DNA of 64,000 bases from Hyparrhenia diplandra (taxonomy: Eukaryota; Streptophyta; Magnoliopsida; Poales; Poaceae), in assembly GCA_015847255.1 (NCBI GenBank), contig JADLZK010002804.1, positions 1-64,000 on the forward strand. Direction: 5' to 3'. The notes beneath the pieces were generated by a model. The model was not told the origin of the DNA, searched no databases, and saw only the letters and a program-made list of their open reading frames with translations. The translations under genes were made by a program, and so were the position numbers. Below are positions 13,101 through 23,790 of the stretch, one piece after another (position 1 is the stretch's first letter; every line of letters starts with the position of its first letter).

Positions 13101-14130
13101 ATAAAATCTATCCTGAGCCTATGGAGGGCAATGGAATTGATGAAAGTTTCTTGTCGGAATTAGATGCAGTGGGAGACTTTGGAGTTGAACCGATGAGACT
13201 GGACCAGCAGGCGATAGATCAGGCTTCCCATGATGATATCCCTACCAATAGTGTTGCTGCAGATTCCGTTATTAGCCCTCAGACATCTGACAATGTCTCC
13301 TCGTCCATGTCAGAAGTTGGTGCTGAAGACTCCAGGGAGCAGTCTCCATTGGTTGATGACCTAAATGGCCCTGAATTTGGCTGGTCAGTTGGAGCATCTC
13401 ATGATGACCCTGAGCAGACTGTATACAATCCTCGGAAACGGATTCTCGAAGCAAGCCCCTTGAAGCAATGAACATGGAGTTGAAGCCACCACACAATGAG
13501 TCAGAAGCGCCTGCTGATGATACACCATCACCGGCAACCTTAGCAGCTGGATCAAGTGAGCCAGAGGTCACTATAAATGTGTTAGTTCCATCAACAACCG
13601 ATCCTGAAATTACTGTTCTTGATGCAAAGTCTCTGGAGGATATTGAGACTGCCTTTTTAAGCTAGTTAGTGATGGTGTGGTTTCGGAGGCCACCTTGCAG
13701 ATCTCAGGAGCTGATGCTGAGCCCAAAGGGTCTGCTGGAGAGCTGTATGTCATTGATGCAAAATCTGTGGATGACATGCATGCCGCTTTCCAGAAGCACT
13801 TTGATGAAATTGTGAATAATTCCTTAGAAGAAAATGAAGACAAGTATGGGCATGTAGAGACAGCAGAATCCACGAAGCCTGATGAACTTGCTGAAGCAAT
13901 ACATACTGAAAGTCAGCACAACGTAGGAGATGCTAAGGAGGCCTTACCAGTGGAGGTTACAAGCAATATGAGTACTAGTGAAGCAGAGAGTCACGATGAC
14001 ATTGATGCAGCATCCAATAAGGTCCTCCATAGCAGTGCCAAAGGGTACTGCACAGGCAGTGGAGTTAGAGGTTTCTCACGAAGAGAGGAGGAAAGTGAAC
14101 ATCAATGAATACCACCGGATTGACTGCTGA
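10134..14130 (+). CDS. Large acidic membrane-anchored plant protein (At5g17910/At1g07330-like)
   Basis: The protein begins MALEAKQAVPCFKKVLRLSI. Two hydrophobic segments follow (about residues 27-45 and 50-70, including VWVFLLYLLY and VIICTALLLGILLSYG), then a long acidic, low-complexity tail. Family marks are the WTADDEKNLMDLG block with a RRRSRK stretch, PRRNPFDLPYD, RKNPFDLL, FRRHESFNFG and RLKPYFVPE. A repeated C-terminal motif also fits (VLDAKSLEDIETAF and VIDAKSVDDMHAAFQ). It is split by an intron at 12227-12464 (GATG|gtaagc ... cttgcag). The frame breaks near 10448, 11510, 12845, 12890, 13460, 13654-13658 and 14040, each by 1-2 bases, several in T or A runs; reading through restores family similarity each time. 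The biochemical role is unknown to me. The last frame (ending TGA 14128-14130) retains a conserved-looking ELEV. Confidence 0.7.
12269..12420. mobile_element. Stowaway MITE inside an intron
   Basis: The 152-bp element is flanked by TA at 12267-12268 and 12421-12422. Its ends are inverted: the left arm carries TAGGTCGTTTTGGCTTTT and the right arm AAAAGCCAAAACGACCTA. TA duplication and this arm sequence are typical of grass Stowaway elements. It makes up most of a 238-bp intron. Confidence 0.82.
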
Positions 14131-16330
14131 AAGGAAACGATAGAATGTCGTCAGAGATGAATTTGAGACAAAAATGCTCCTTGGTCGAAGTTTGAAGGAG
14201 CTACCGAGCTAGCAAGCATTGATGGAGCGCTGTTGTTGAGTTTCACGGGCTTGCCACTGTGCATATACTTCACATATTCAAAATACAAAGTTTTGATGTA
14301 GACCTTTTGTGAATGCGTTTTCTTTAACTTTCTTTTTATTCTTTTGAGGTTTTGGTGGGTTTGTTTTAGATTGATTGCCCCCCTCCTTTGGCTGTAATTT
14401 GAAGAGGTGTAAGCTTTGCTCAGACAGTTTGGTGTGGTTACAGAGACAGAACAATTTGTTCTACCGTATGAATTGAGATGATGTTGTATTATTTGACTGA
14501 ACTAGTGAAGTTGGCAATAGAAGAATTCGACAGGTACATTTATTTACAGTGTCGTTACTGTAAATAGATTATTTATTTTACAGTGATCTGCTTATTTGTG
14601 AGAACTTGTCCCGTGCGTCATGTACAGTACAGCTGTCGAACTTCACAGAATAGAAGTTCTACTGCCAATCGTGTCCCTTCGCTTTACCCGAACAAAATAC
14701 ACTGCTTCCACTTCCACTTACTATTTAGAGTTTAGCTCAGACTGGCCTCGCTCGTCTTGAGTCTACTTGAGACTCAGAGAAGAAATCATTTTGTTAACAG
14801 TGAGATGAGACTTCCGAGGTTGGCTGACGGGGAGATACTTCCTTGGTTCCAAGCCTCCAAGAAATCAAACGTTTTAAAGTATATTAAAAAGTTCAACCAA
14901 ATATATGATGTGCAAGTGACAGGCCTCGCTCTTGTCAGTTTAATATCCCATTACTGGCTTGTAAATCTGTTGACTGGATTCCCGTTGATAAAGCAAATGG
15001 TGGCCTCTTGTTATTACCTGAAAGGGAAGAAATGGCTTCATTTAGTGCCCATCAGAATTCAGTACGTGCATGTGACCGAGAAATGTTCACACCACTCTGA
15101 AAATGTTTTATGAATTTTTTTATGGTTTCAGCTATGCTATTGTTCTTATTTTGCCTTGGCTGGGTGCGTCGTTTGGGCCTCCAGTAGCTGGGCCTCCTAC
15201 GAAAAATTTATTTAAGATTTGGTTGGGGTGCGCCAGGCTCGGGCTGAGTGCAACGCCCGAGCGACACGTGAGGGCCCCAGTGGCTAGTGGCAAGCCACTG
15301 TAGTGGAGGCCCCACAAAAATAAATTTAATATCGAAGTGAACAGCGTGGCCACATATCGGATATTAAACTGATAAGAACAGATACTACAAGCGATCTTGC
15401 CAAAAGGCCGAAAAAGGTATGACTTGCTCAGCTGCCCTGGGTCTCGTTTTGTAGCCTTCCTCCGCCTCCGCTCGCTCGAAGCCGCCGAGGTGGGACTAAT
15501 CGAGCGTGCGCTCCGCGGAGGCGCAGCGCAGCGCGTGCACTTGCGATTGCTCTGTTTGGTCACTTGGGCCTTTTGTGGGCTTGTAATTTGGCAATCACAC
15601 ACATTGCTCGCGGCCCCGTCCTTTCCTTGCTGCTCGCCTCTCCTCCCAACTGACCGGCCAAGTGAGACCGTGCGTGTGGCGGAGAGGAGAGATCCTGACC
15701 GTGGTGACAACGTAGGTCTAACAATGTCGGTGTCTATAAGTTACGTAATTAAATAAAACCTTATATTTCTGTGTGCGTCATCATGCTGGGTCTATAACAA
15801 GAATGCTTTAACACCTACTTCATCCTCCTCAGATTTAGCATGTAAAGTGAAGATTTTTTTTTTTTTTTTCTTTGAAAGCTGAACTGAAGATTTGTAATTT
15901 GAAAGTGAATGCCAAGTAAGCAATCGATGATTAACCGCAGCGTTCAATTTGTGATTAACTAGCAGCAGCAGGCAAAGTTGAGATGGCAAATGTGATCGAA
16001 TGAACAAGGCTGAATTATAAGTATCCAACTGAATACTGAACTTGCATCTCCCAAGACACGTCTCATGCCCATGGCTGGCTCTCATGTGATTCATTTCTAA
16101 CAAAAATCTTAATGCAAATAAAAAAAGAAAGAAACCCCACGCCATTGAAGACGTCTCTGCGCTCCGTTCCTGTGGGACGTCCCAGCCAGTAGCACCTGCG
16201 CCCGCAATTGCAGCGGGTGCTTATCCGAACAAGGCCCGAGGCGGCGAGATCCCATCCCAGCGGCACCTGCGTCCGCCCGCCCCCGTGCCCATCCTCGGGC
16301 TATTAGCCCCATCAGCAGCGCTCCGTCGGC
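14131..16330. other. 3' UTR and intergenic DNA, no gene seen
   Basis: The 3' UTR of the upstream gene probably reaches about 14400. An open frame at 14757-15113 (118 codons) resembles nothing I know. GC-rich stretches at 15440-15700 contain no convincing coding sequence, and there is a T run at 15854-15869. Confidence 0.3.
15175..15315. repeat. Short inverted-repeat element with GGGCCTCCA ends
   Basis: Left end GGGCCTCCAGTAG is roughly mirrored by TAGTGGAGGCCCC at the right. A hairpin (AGTGGCTAGTGGCAAGCCACT-like) lies just inside the right end. It may be a decayed MITE; no clear target duplication was found. Confidence 0.35.
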
Positions 16331-16953
16331 ATGCGCCGCCGCGTGGGCGCCAGCGCACCACCGATGCTTGGAGCTAGAGCGTGTCATCGCCGCCGCGCCC
16401 ACGCGAGAAGCCTTCGCCTCGGCGTAGCGCTCAAGCTATTCGATGAATTGCCGTCACGCGGGGGCCGCCTCGATTTACCGCCTTTAACCAGCTCGACCGG
16501 CTGTGTCTCGTGCCTCGTGCAGGGCGTTCCTCTACCTCGAGTCGGGGCTTGTCGTCTCCCTTTTCAACCGGATGGTACGTGAATGCCCCATCAAGGTGGC
16601 TCCCAACCTTCACACCTACAGCATCCTCATCGGTTGCTTACGCGCATGGGCGCTGGAGAATGGCTTCGCCACCTTTGGCCTCATCCTTAAGACAGGCTGT
16701 AGGGTGAACGATGTAGTCATCAATCAAGCGCTCAAGGGCCTTGTAGGGTGGACGATGTAGCCATCAATCAACGCTCAAGGGCCTTTGTGACGCCAAGAGG
16801 GTGGGTGAGGCCATGGACCTATTGCTCGAAGAATGCCGAGTTTGGCTTCACGCCGGATGTAGTTTCATACAACACAGTCCTCAAGGGTTTTACGCAATGA
16901 AGAGAGAGTTGAGGAGGCACTTAAGCTGCTCCACATGATGCCCGATGATCAAG
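16331..16953 (+). pseudogene. Rf1-like PPR gene, 5' part
   Basis: Fragments match the start of grass Rf1-type (P-class, mitochondrial) PPR proteins: an ATG at 16331, a degenerate N-terminus with LKLFDELPSRGG, then in other frames VVSLFNRMVRECPIKVAPN, NLHTYSILIGCLRAWALENG and a stretch like DAKRVGEAMDLLL. Such proteins bind organellar RNA and can restore male fertility. Several frameshifts occur and there is a short local duplication (the AGGGTGGACGATGTAG stretch near 16710 and 16750). The reading ends where the retrotransposon begins, inside the MMPDD repeat, and resumes after it. Confidence 0.75.
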
Positions 16954-17219
16954 TGTAAGGAATCGGAGCTTGGGGAAGGAGAAGAACAAAGACGAGAATA
17001 GTTCGACGAATCTTAGAACGAGTTTGAAAATATTCGATACAATTCTTCCTCCTCTCCCATCCTTTCCCTCTACGCTACTTATACATCACACGAGCCGGCT
17101 TGGGCCTTGAACGAGCGTTGGGGGCCGAGTCCTCTTGGGCCGTGTTGGCGAAGTCCTTCTGTGTGAGTCGAGGCGAGGCTGGGCGCGAGCCCGACGGTTG
17201 CGCATCTTCTTGGGCGACA
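16954..17219 (-). repeat. 3' LTR of the chromovirus
   Basis: It matches 22270-22544 over its length, with scattered substitutions and small indels. It starts TGTAAGGAATCGG and ends GGGCGACA. The divergence between the two LTRs suggests an insertion that is not recent, though sequence error may inflate it. Confidence 0.88.
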
Positions 17220-18266
17220 ATTCCCTGTCTTGAGAGCCGGCATGTCCCGGGCGCGGTGCTGAGGAAACTTTTGTTGAAGCGCCACCGAGACTCCTCGGGT
17301 TGCCAAATCGGGGGTAGAGTTGGACGAGAGGATGAGCCCTTCTTCGACAGGGTTGGCACCAGTGGACCAGCGACGTTGTAGCACACGCACAGGTACCTGC
17401 AGATGTGACAAATCTGAAGGTAACACAGACGAGACAGCTTCGGCACCTGGGGACAGCTTGAGCTGGGAGACGTGGAACACAGGGTGAACCGCCGCGCCAG
17501 GAGGAAGGGCCAGCTTGTAAGCCACAGCACCAACTTTCTCAATGATACGAAATGGACCGAAGAAACGGAAGCATAGCTTGTTACTGGAGCGGCGAGCAAT
17601 CGTGGACTGAATGTAAGGCTGGAGCTTCAGATATACCAGAGCACCAACTGGAAACGAACGTTCGGTCCGACCCTTGTCAGCCTGGCGCTTCATGCGTGTC
17701 TTTGCCCGAAGAAGGTGCTGCCTGACAACATCTCTCATGAGCTCACGATCAGCCATCCATGAATGCAAATCAGGAACTGGAGCCACACTGTCCAGATTGA
17801 TGCCCAAGTGACGAGGTGCATGGCCATATAGCACTTCAAAGGGGGAACGGCCCAGAGCAGAGTGATCTGACGTGTTGTACCAATACTCGGCGAGGGGAAG
17901 CCATTGTCGCCATCTGGCCGGACAGGAACTGCAGAAACAGCGAAGGTAAGTCTCCATACACTGATTGACCCGTTCCGTCTGTCCGTCGATCTGAGGGTGA
18001 TAGCCCGAACTGCGTTTCAATGTGGTACCAGCCATGCCAAACAAGAATTGCCAGAAGGTGCTGGAGAAAATGCGGTCTCGGTCGGACACAATGGACAGAG
18101 GCATTCCATGCAGGCGATAAACTTGATCCAAGAAAACTCGAGCAACAGAATTAGCCTTGAACGGATGATGAAGTGGAAGGAAGTGTGCATACTTTGAAAA
18201 CAGATCAACAACAACAAGAATGGAATTGGCAGAACCTGACAGCGGCAAGCCTTCCACGAAGTCCAT
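17079..18266 (-). CDS. Integrase region of chromovirus pol
   Basis: The open frame holds the integrase core: MDFVEGLPLSGSANSILVVV and VDLFSKYAHFLPL (first Asp), IVSDRDRIFSSTFW (second Asp) and YHPQIDGQTERVN (catalytic Glu), with spacing that fits D-D-E integrases. The GPFRIIEKVGAVAYKLALP and HPVFHVSQLK blocks follow, then a degenerate chromodomain-like segment (VLQRRW ... PVEEGLI). The frame runs on into the 3' LTR beyond the real stop. The HHCC zinc finger lies in broken frames just upstream (18276-18520: WPGMKKAIRSFC). Confidence 0.85.
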   Translation of the reverse strand: MDFVEGLPLSGSANSILVVVDLFSKYAHFLPLHHPFKANSVARVFLDQVYRLHGMPLSIVSDRDRIFSSTFWQFLFGMAGTTLKRSSGYHPQIDGQTERVNQCMETYLRCFCSSCPARWRQWLPLAEYWYNTSDHSALGRSPFEVLYGHAPRHLGINLDSVAPVPDLHSWMADRELMRDVVRQHLLRAKTRMKRQADKGRTERSFPVGALVYLKLQPYIQSTIARRSSNKLCFRFFGPFRIIEKVGAVAYKLALPPGAAVHPVFHVSQLKLSPGAEAVSSVLPSDLSHLQVPVRVLQRRWSTGANPVEEGLILSSNSTPDLATRGVSVALQQKFPQHRARDMPALKTGNCRPRRCATVGLAPSLASTHTEGLRQHGPRGLGPQRSFKAQAGSCDV

Positions 18267-18772
18267 GGAGATATCCTACCAAGCACCGAGTGGAACGAGG
18301 CGAGGGTCGGAGAAGACCGGGATAAACCTGCGATCCGGTTTAGCTCGGAGCACACCGAGCATGTCCGAACAAAAAGACCGGATTGCCTTCTTCATGCCGG
18401 GCCAATAGAAGAGTTGCTTGATACGGCGATAGGTGACAGGAGCCCCGTGAGTGGCCACCGGCCGGATCGGCATGAAGTGCCCGAATGACTTTTGGACCTG
18501 GCACACAAGGATGAGCACCGAGCCACACTTGGCCTTTGTACCGAATCACACCATTCAGCAAAGAAAATGACCAACGGGGTGATCGAAGCCGATTGCACGA
18601 GTCGCGGATCCACCGCCACAAGATTCCGGATCGATATCGCCAACAACTCAGCGAGCCAATGATGTTTGATCTGAAGAAATGGCGAGAAGGTCGTCGGGAT
18701 GATGCGGGCGGAATGAGCATCGCCCGCTGCGTTCGGAGCCTTTGCGATACACGATCTATGACCGGAGCCCCA

Positions 18773-19197
18773 TTAATCGGTGAACACCTTCATTTGGTTG
18801 CCGTGTGAAGACGCGTTGCTCGTTAAGATGAGTGAGGCTTTGGTGATCCGTGTGTATGACGAATTCACCCCGAGGAGATAGTGGCGCCATCGATCGACGG
18901 CCATCAAGATTGCCAAATACTCCTTCTCATACACGGTGAGACCACGATTTTTACGACGAGAGGCTTTATCGATGAAGGCGATAGGATGACCACGCTGAAG
19001 CAAGACAGCCCCAATACCAAATCCTGACGCATCTGTCTCAATATGAAATGGAATAGTGAAATCTGGCGGTGCGAGGACCGGTGCCGTAGACATGGCTGTC
19101 TTGAGCAAGTCGAAGGCCTTTGCCCTGTAGAGGAGTCCACACAAACAATCGGGTCCTTGCGCAACAGTGCGGCTCGGGGGCTTGGCGATGACGCCAA
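18773..19197 (-). pseudogene. RNase H region of chromovirus pol
   Basis: The frame reads AFDLLKTAMSTAPVLAPPDF, then FHIETDASGFGIGAVLLQ (the TDAS motif) and YEKEYLAILMAVDRWRHYL, all characteristic of Ty3/gypsy RNase H. It is joined to RT and integrase only through several frameshifts. Confidence 0.8.
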
Positions 19198-19199
19198 AA

Positions 19200-19900
19200 G
19201 TTCTTGATTTAACTTACGATAGTAGCCGGCTAATCAGAAATCCCACGAAGATCTTTAACAAGAGTGTGCCGAGGCCGAGTTCACTATTGCGGCAACTTTG
19301 GCGGGGATCGGTTGACGATCAAAGAAGATCGACGACATGCCCCGAATAAGAAATAGACTCCAATCCGAACGCACTTTGAGAGTTTCAACTTCCACCGATC
19401 ACGCCGCAGCCATTCAAACACTTGGGTGAGATGCATAGCATGTTCTTCCGAGTTGGGTGAACACCGAGGATATCATCAAAGAAGGCGATAACAAAACGCC
19501 GCAATCCACGGTGCCAAGGTAACGTTCATGGCACCCCGAAACGTTCTCGAGCGCCTGTCGGACCGAAGGCCATCACTTTGAACTCGTCGCCCAACATGAG
19601 TTTGGAACGCCGTCTTGTACTCTTCACCGGCCTTGAGCGGGATGCGGTGGAATCAAAAGACGGAGATCAAGAGTGGAGAACCAACGGCGCCCGCTAATTC
19701 GTCCATTAAAGCGATCGAATACGAGCACCGGATACTTGGATTTTTTGGTCAAGGCATTGGTGGCGGAAATCCACGCAAAAGCGAAGGAGCCGTCCTTTTT
19801 TCTTAACAAGCGGGACGGGGAGGCGAAAGAGCTAGAGCTGTTTTGTATGATACCACGAGACAGCATCTTTGCACTGAGTCTCAATCTCGTCCTTAAGGCG
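19200..19900 (-). pseudogene. Reverse transcriptase region of chromovirus pol
   Basis: Recognisable RT segments in different frames include GIIQNSSSSFASP, a degraded KKDGSFRFC-type block (KKDGSFAFAW), LTKKSKYPV and RWFSTLDLR. The catalytic YxDD stretch is not readable in one frame. The region is heavily mutated. Confidence 0.7.
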
Positions 19901-20092
19901 TGGTGGATAACGATACGGCCTCCACGAACACCGGTTGTGCGCCTTCAATCAAGGGAATCTCATGATCACGAGCACGAGACGGCGGCAAGCGGGTGGGCTC
20001 TTGAAACAAGTGCGATATCGATCAATGACCGCAGAATGCTTGATCGGGTACCGATGAGGGAGACCGTAGAGCTAGAGCTATCGAAGTATCGG

Positions 20093-20530
20093 TCACTTGC
20101 AACAACACGTGAGATGGGGAGTTAGATACAATTCCTTGCAAAAACCCCCGGTTGTCATGAGGAACATACTGACTGTTTGCGACTCAATCCACCAACATTG
20201 GGCTGTGGGCATCCGGCCAATCCATGCCAATAATAATATCAAATCGACCCAATTGCAAGATCTTGGGATCGAGGCCGAAAGTGAACCGCCCGACAGGACC
20301 AAGGCACCCGACGAAGAGTAAAATTGCTCAAGAAACTCACCACCAAGAACTTTGTAGATTGTGGCGACGGCACTGCATCGATTCCTCGTATGTGCCAAGG
20401 TCTCATTGATGAAGGAGGACGAGCTGCGTGAATCAATAAGGACACGGACAGAAATTGTTGCACAAGCCCATCCAGCAGATCGGTCCGATGAGACGAACAC
20501 CCGAGATAGCGGTCGGGAGATGGCCATCAT
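20093..20530 (-). pseudogene. Protease region of chromovirus
   Basis: The segment RVLIDSRSSSSFINETLA corresponds to the aspartic protease active site, usually LIDSGSSxSFI. Here the Gly of DSG is Arg. KVLGGEFLEQF and a hydrophobic block (DLILLLAW) follow. The active-site change and stops indicate loss of function. Confidence 0.65.
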
Positions 20531-20575
20531 GATTTGTTCAGGGAGGTGTAGACTCGAACTCAGCCGGCCAATGAA

Positions 20576-22200
20576 TCATCCGAGGAGAAGGAATCCCAAA
20601 CAAAGATCAGCGCATGCAAAATCTCGGGGCACAACGATGATCACGAGTATACTTAGCATTGCACTTGAAACCGAGACCCGCTCGACAGCACGCTTTGAGC
20701 TCGCGATGGCGTAGTCGGTTGACGAAGAGCCGGGGGACGATATGGTCGAAAAGTAGTAGCCGCCGCCCGGGTGCCTTGTCGAGGGCGTTGCGGGGCGGTG
20801 GTGGTGAGCGAGGAAGTGCCAACGGCGCCACGGATCTTTGGCGCACACCGTGTCGTCGAAGAAGACCAATCACCGATGCGTGCACCCACGCGGGCGCGTC
20901 GCCCCGGCCGCCTCCCCGCAACCGAGCGAGGGGAACAAGCGTGCTCGAGGTTTGGTGGACTCATAACCGGAACAATTGCCTTGATCTCGGGTTTGAGACC
21001 ATCAATGAAGCGCATGGTGAAAAACATTGGGTGCGTGGAGGCTGAATAGGCATTTAGGTGATCGACGAGCTCACATAATTGAGTGATATACTCATTGGCG
21101 GTGGAAGTCGGACGCACATGGAACAATTGGCGCATCGGATATTCCTTTCGATTGCGATCGAAAGCGGTCATGCGGGGATTTGACAAAATGTGGTCCAATC
21201 GAGGAATGGAATTTGTGGAATGATGGATTGGAACCACAAGGGCCGGACCATCCATGTGCATCCGCACCACGTAAAGCCACATATGCCGAGGAACACCATA
21301 CATGATGAAATACTTCTCACTGCGAGGCGCCCCGAGGCGTGGGTTGTCTCCCCGAGAAACGAGGGAAATCGAGCTTAGGCATACGACCTTGGTTGGAAGT
21401 GTTGTGAGAGGAGATTTGGGAAAAATCGGGCAGCATCCGTGGTGGTGGTGTGGATAGGGAGGGCATGGTATGGAATGGTTGTACTATGGATTGAGTAGGA
21501 GGTGGGGGTTCTTTGGTATAGGTTGGGAAGCGAAGGGGGTTGTGGGTGTGGTTCTTTGAAACGGTGGTGGATGAACTGGATTTGGGTGTACGGGCATGGA
21601 CATAGGGAGGGCGTGGAAGGGGAGAACGGGGTGGTGGATCCGGAGGCTTACGGATCTTAGGGACATGGAGCATGGTCGTGACCGAACCATGGCCACCGTC
21701 CCCGTAATCGATGTAGCGCAGTTGCCGGCCGGGCCCGTCGGCGTGTGCTTTCCGGCAGTCGCGCGCGACGCCGACGGACGAAGGAGTCCCCATGATGCCA
21801 GGCGTGGCGGCATTTTGTCGAACACGCGCGCGCTCCCAACCCGCATCGGCTTCTTCACCTTCAACTTGAGGTCGCCGAGCTCGCCCTGGGCCTCGGGCCT
21901 CCGAGGATGCGATGTCGTCGGATGGTCGCTGAAGGGCCTTCACACGATCGTCACGGGCCGAACGGACTGCTCAGTGCATGCCCTCCGGCTCGACGCTGGT
22001 GCTCGAGGGGCGGGTCGGCGGGCCGGGCGATTCGAGGGCGGTGAGGCGCGGTCGACGGACGCGAAGACGCTCGGCCGCCCAGCGGTGGCGATCTCGTCGT
22101 AGCGACCTTCGAGGTCGGCGAACCCAGCGCGCATCTCCGCTTCGCCTCGCGGATCTCGGTGAGGACGAGCCTGCGGCGTGGGATCCATGGCGCCACAGGA
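20576..22200 (-). pseudogene. Gag region of chromovirus
   Basis: Gag-like stretches occur in shifted frames: KLDFPRFSGRQP near 21340, MTAFDRNRKEYPMRQLFHV, EYITQLCELVDHLNAY and MRFIDGLKPEIKAIV. A zinc-knuckle stretch (FKCNAKYTRDHRC) lies near the end of gag at about 20630-20660. Proline- and arginine-rich low-complexity sequence near 21500-22200 corresponds to the N-terminal part. Confidence 0.75.
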
Positions 22201-22258
22201 CTTGCGGAGGCGGGTGTAGTGGTAGTGAGGTGGAGGAGGGTCCGTAATCGGTGGCTAA

Positions 22259-22267
22259 CTGATACCA
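22259..22267 (-). other. Primer binding site (tRNA-iMet type)
   Basis: Two bases inside the 5' LTR, the minus strand reads TGGTATCAG, the complement of the 3' end of initiator tRNA-Met. This is the usual primer site of plant Ty3/gypsy elements. Confidence 0.8.
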
Positions 22268-22269
22268 AT

Positions 22270-22544
22270 TGTAAGGAATCGGAGCTTGGGGAAGGAGAAG
22301 AACAAAGACGAGAATAGTTGAGGCGAATCTTAGAACGAGTTTGAAAATATTCGATACAATTCTTCCTCCTCTCCCATCCTTTCCCTCTCTGCTACTTATA
22401 CATCACACGAGCCAGCTTGGGCCTTGGAAACGAGCGTTGGGCCGGCGAGTCCTCTTGGGCCGTGTTGGCGAAGTCCTTCCAGGTGAGTCAGGCGAGGCTG
22501 GGCGCGAGCCTGACGAAGTTGCTTCTGCATCTTGGCTGCTGACA
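22270..22544 (-). repeat. 5' LTR of the chromovirus
   Basis: It starts TGTAAGGAATCGG and ends GGCTGCTGACA on the + strand, and is partner to the LTR at 16954. It is adjacent to the primer site, so in element orientation it is the 5' LTR. Confidence 0.88.
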
Positions 22545-23790
22545 TCAAGGTAGTAGCTGCTCACCAAATGTGGTGTAATACAACACTGTCATCAACGGTT
22601 TCTTTAGTGATGGCCAGGAAATCTTACAGCCTGTTCTTTGAAATGCAGGTGTTTCACCGAACATTGTGACATACAACACAGTAATTGATGACCTGTGCAA
22701 AGCTGAAGCGGTTGACAGCTGGGGGCGTCTTCCAGCAGATGATTGATAAAGGTGTGAAGCCAAACATTGTGACGTACACTTGTCTGATCCATGGATACCT
22801 CTCTACAGGACAGTGGAAAGAGGTGGTTTCAAGGTTGAAAGAAATGTCTGCACGTGCTCTGGAGCCAGATGGTGTTACTTATGGTCTGCTTCTGGATTAT
22901 CTATGTAAGAATAGAAATTGCAGTGAAGCTCGAAATTGTTTTGACTCTATGATTAGGAAGGACATAAAACCTGATATAACTATCTATGGCATTATGCTTC
23001 ATGGATATGGTACCAAAGGAGCTCTCTCTGAAATGCACGGTCTCCTGAATTTGATGGCAGCAGATGGTATTTCACCTGATCATCACATCTTTAACGCTAT
23101 GTTCTGTGCATATGCTAAACAGGGAATGATAGATGAGGCGATGCATATGTTTATCGAAATGAGGCACCAAGGATTGAGTCCTAATGCCTTCAATTATGGA
23201 ACATTAATAGATGCACTTTGCAAGTTTGGAAGAGTGGATGATGCTGTGCTCCAATTCAATCAGATGATCAATGAAGGAGTGACTCCTGACATTGCTGTTT
23301 TTACCTCTATTGTTTATGGACTCTGCTCTGTTGACAAATGAGATAAGGTTGAGGGATTGCTTTTTTGAAATGCTGAATCAAGGGATTCGCCCTAACATCG
23401 TGTTCTTCAACACGATATTGTGTAACTTATGCAGAGAAAGGGCGGGTCATGGAAGCCCAGAATCTCTTTGACTTGATGGTATGTGTGGGTCTAAGGCCTG
23501 ATGTTATCTCATACAATACATTAATAGATTGTTACTGCTTAGCTGGTAGAATGGATGTAGCAGAGAAGGAGCTGTACCTCAATATATGATTAAAAGTGGA
23601 AAACAGGTGTCCATTTGCACATACAACATAATTCTAAATGGGCTTTGCAAAAACAATTGTGTTGATGAAGCATTCAAAAATGTTTCAGATCCTGTGTTCT
23701 AAGAATCTTCAACTTGACATTATGACTTTCACCATCATGATTGATGCTTTGTTCAAAGTTGGCAGAAACTCACGAATGTTGAACAATCCT
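22545..23790 (+). pseudogene. Rf1-like PPR gene, 3' part
   Basis: It continues the PPR gene after the retrotransposon. The first repeats are frameshifted (VSPNIVTYNTVIDDLCKAEA-like). A clean frame at 22685-23341 encodes at least six 35-residue repeats, e.g. GVKPNIVTYTCLIHGYLSTG, DIKPDITIYGIMLHGYGTKG and GLSPNAFNYGTLIDALCKFG. Beyond the stop at 23339-23341 more repeats appear in shifted frames (RPNIVFFNTILCNLC, VGLRPDVISYNTLIDCYC, LDIMTFTIMIDALFKVG) and fade at about 23790. Frameshifts, the stop and the insertion make this a pseudogene. Confidence 0.85.

Larger units (their letters stand above)
16954..22544 (-). mobile_element. Ty3/gypsy chromovirus, Reina-like, full-length but decayed
   Basis: The element lies on the minus strand and splits the PPR gene. 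It begins TGTAAGG and ends CTGACA on the + strand, i.e. TG...CA ends, with a perfect TCAAG duplication at 16949-16953 and 22545-22549. LTRs are short (266 and 275 bp). Order in element sense is 5' LTR, tRNA-Met-type primer site, gag with zinc knuckle, protease, RT, RNase H, integrase, 3' LTR, which is the Ty3/gypsy order. A weak chromodomain-like tail after integrase, the short LTRs and the 5.6-kb length point to the Reina group of chromoviruses (inferred). Frames are broken many times, so it is not autonomous now. Confidence 0.9.

Noticed and set aside
14757..15113. 118-codon frame
   Set aside because: No similarity recognised, no promoter or partner exons, and it sits in spacer; not supported enough to call a gene.
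23339..23341. PPR stop considered as a natural gene end
   Set aside because: PPR repeats continue in shifted frames for another 450 bases, so this is a lesion.
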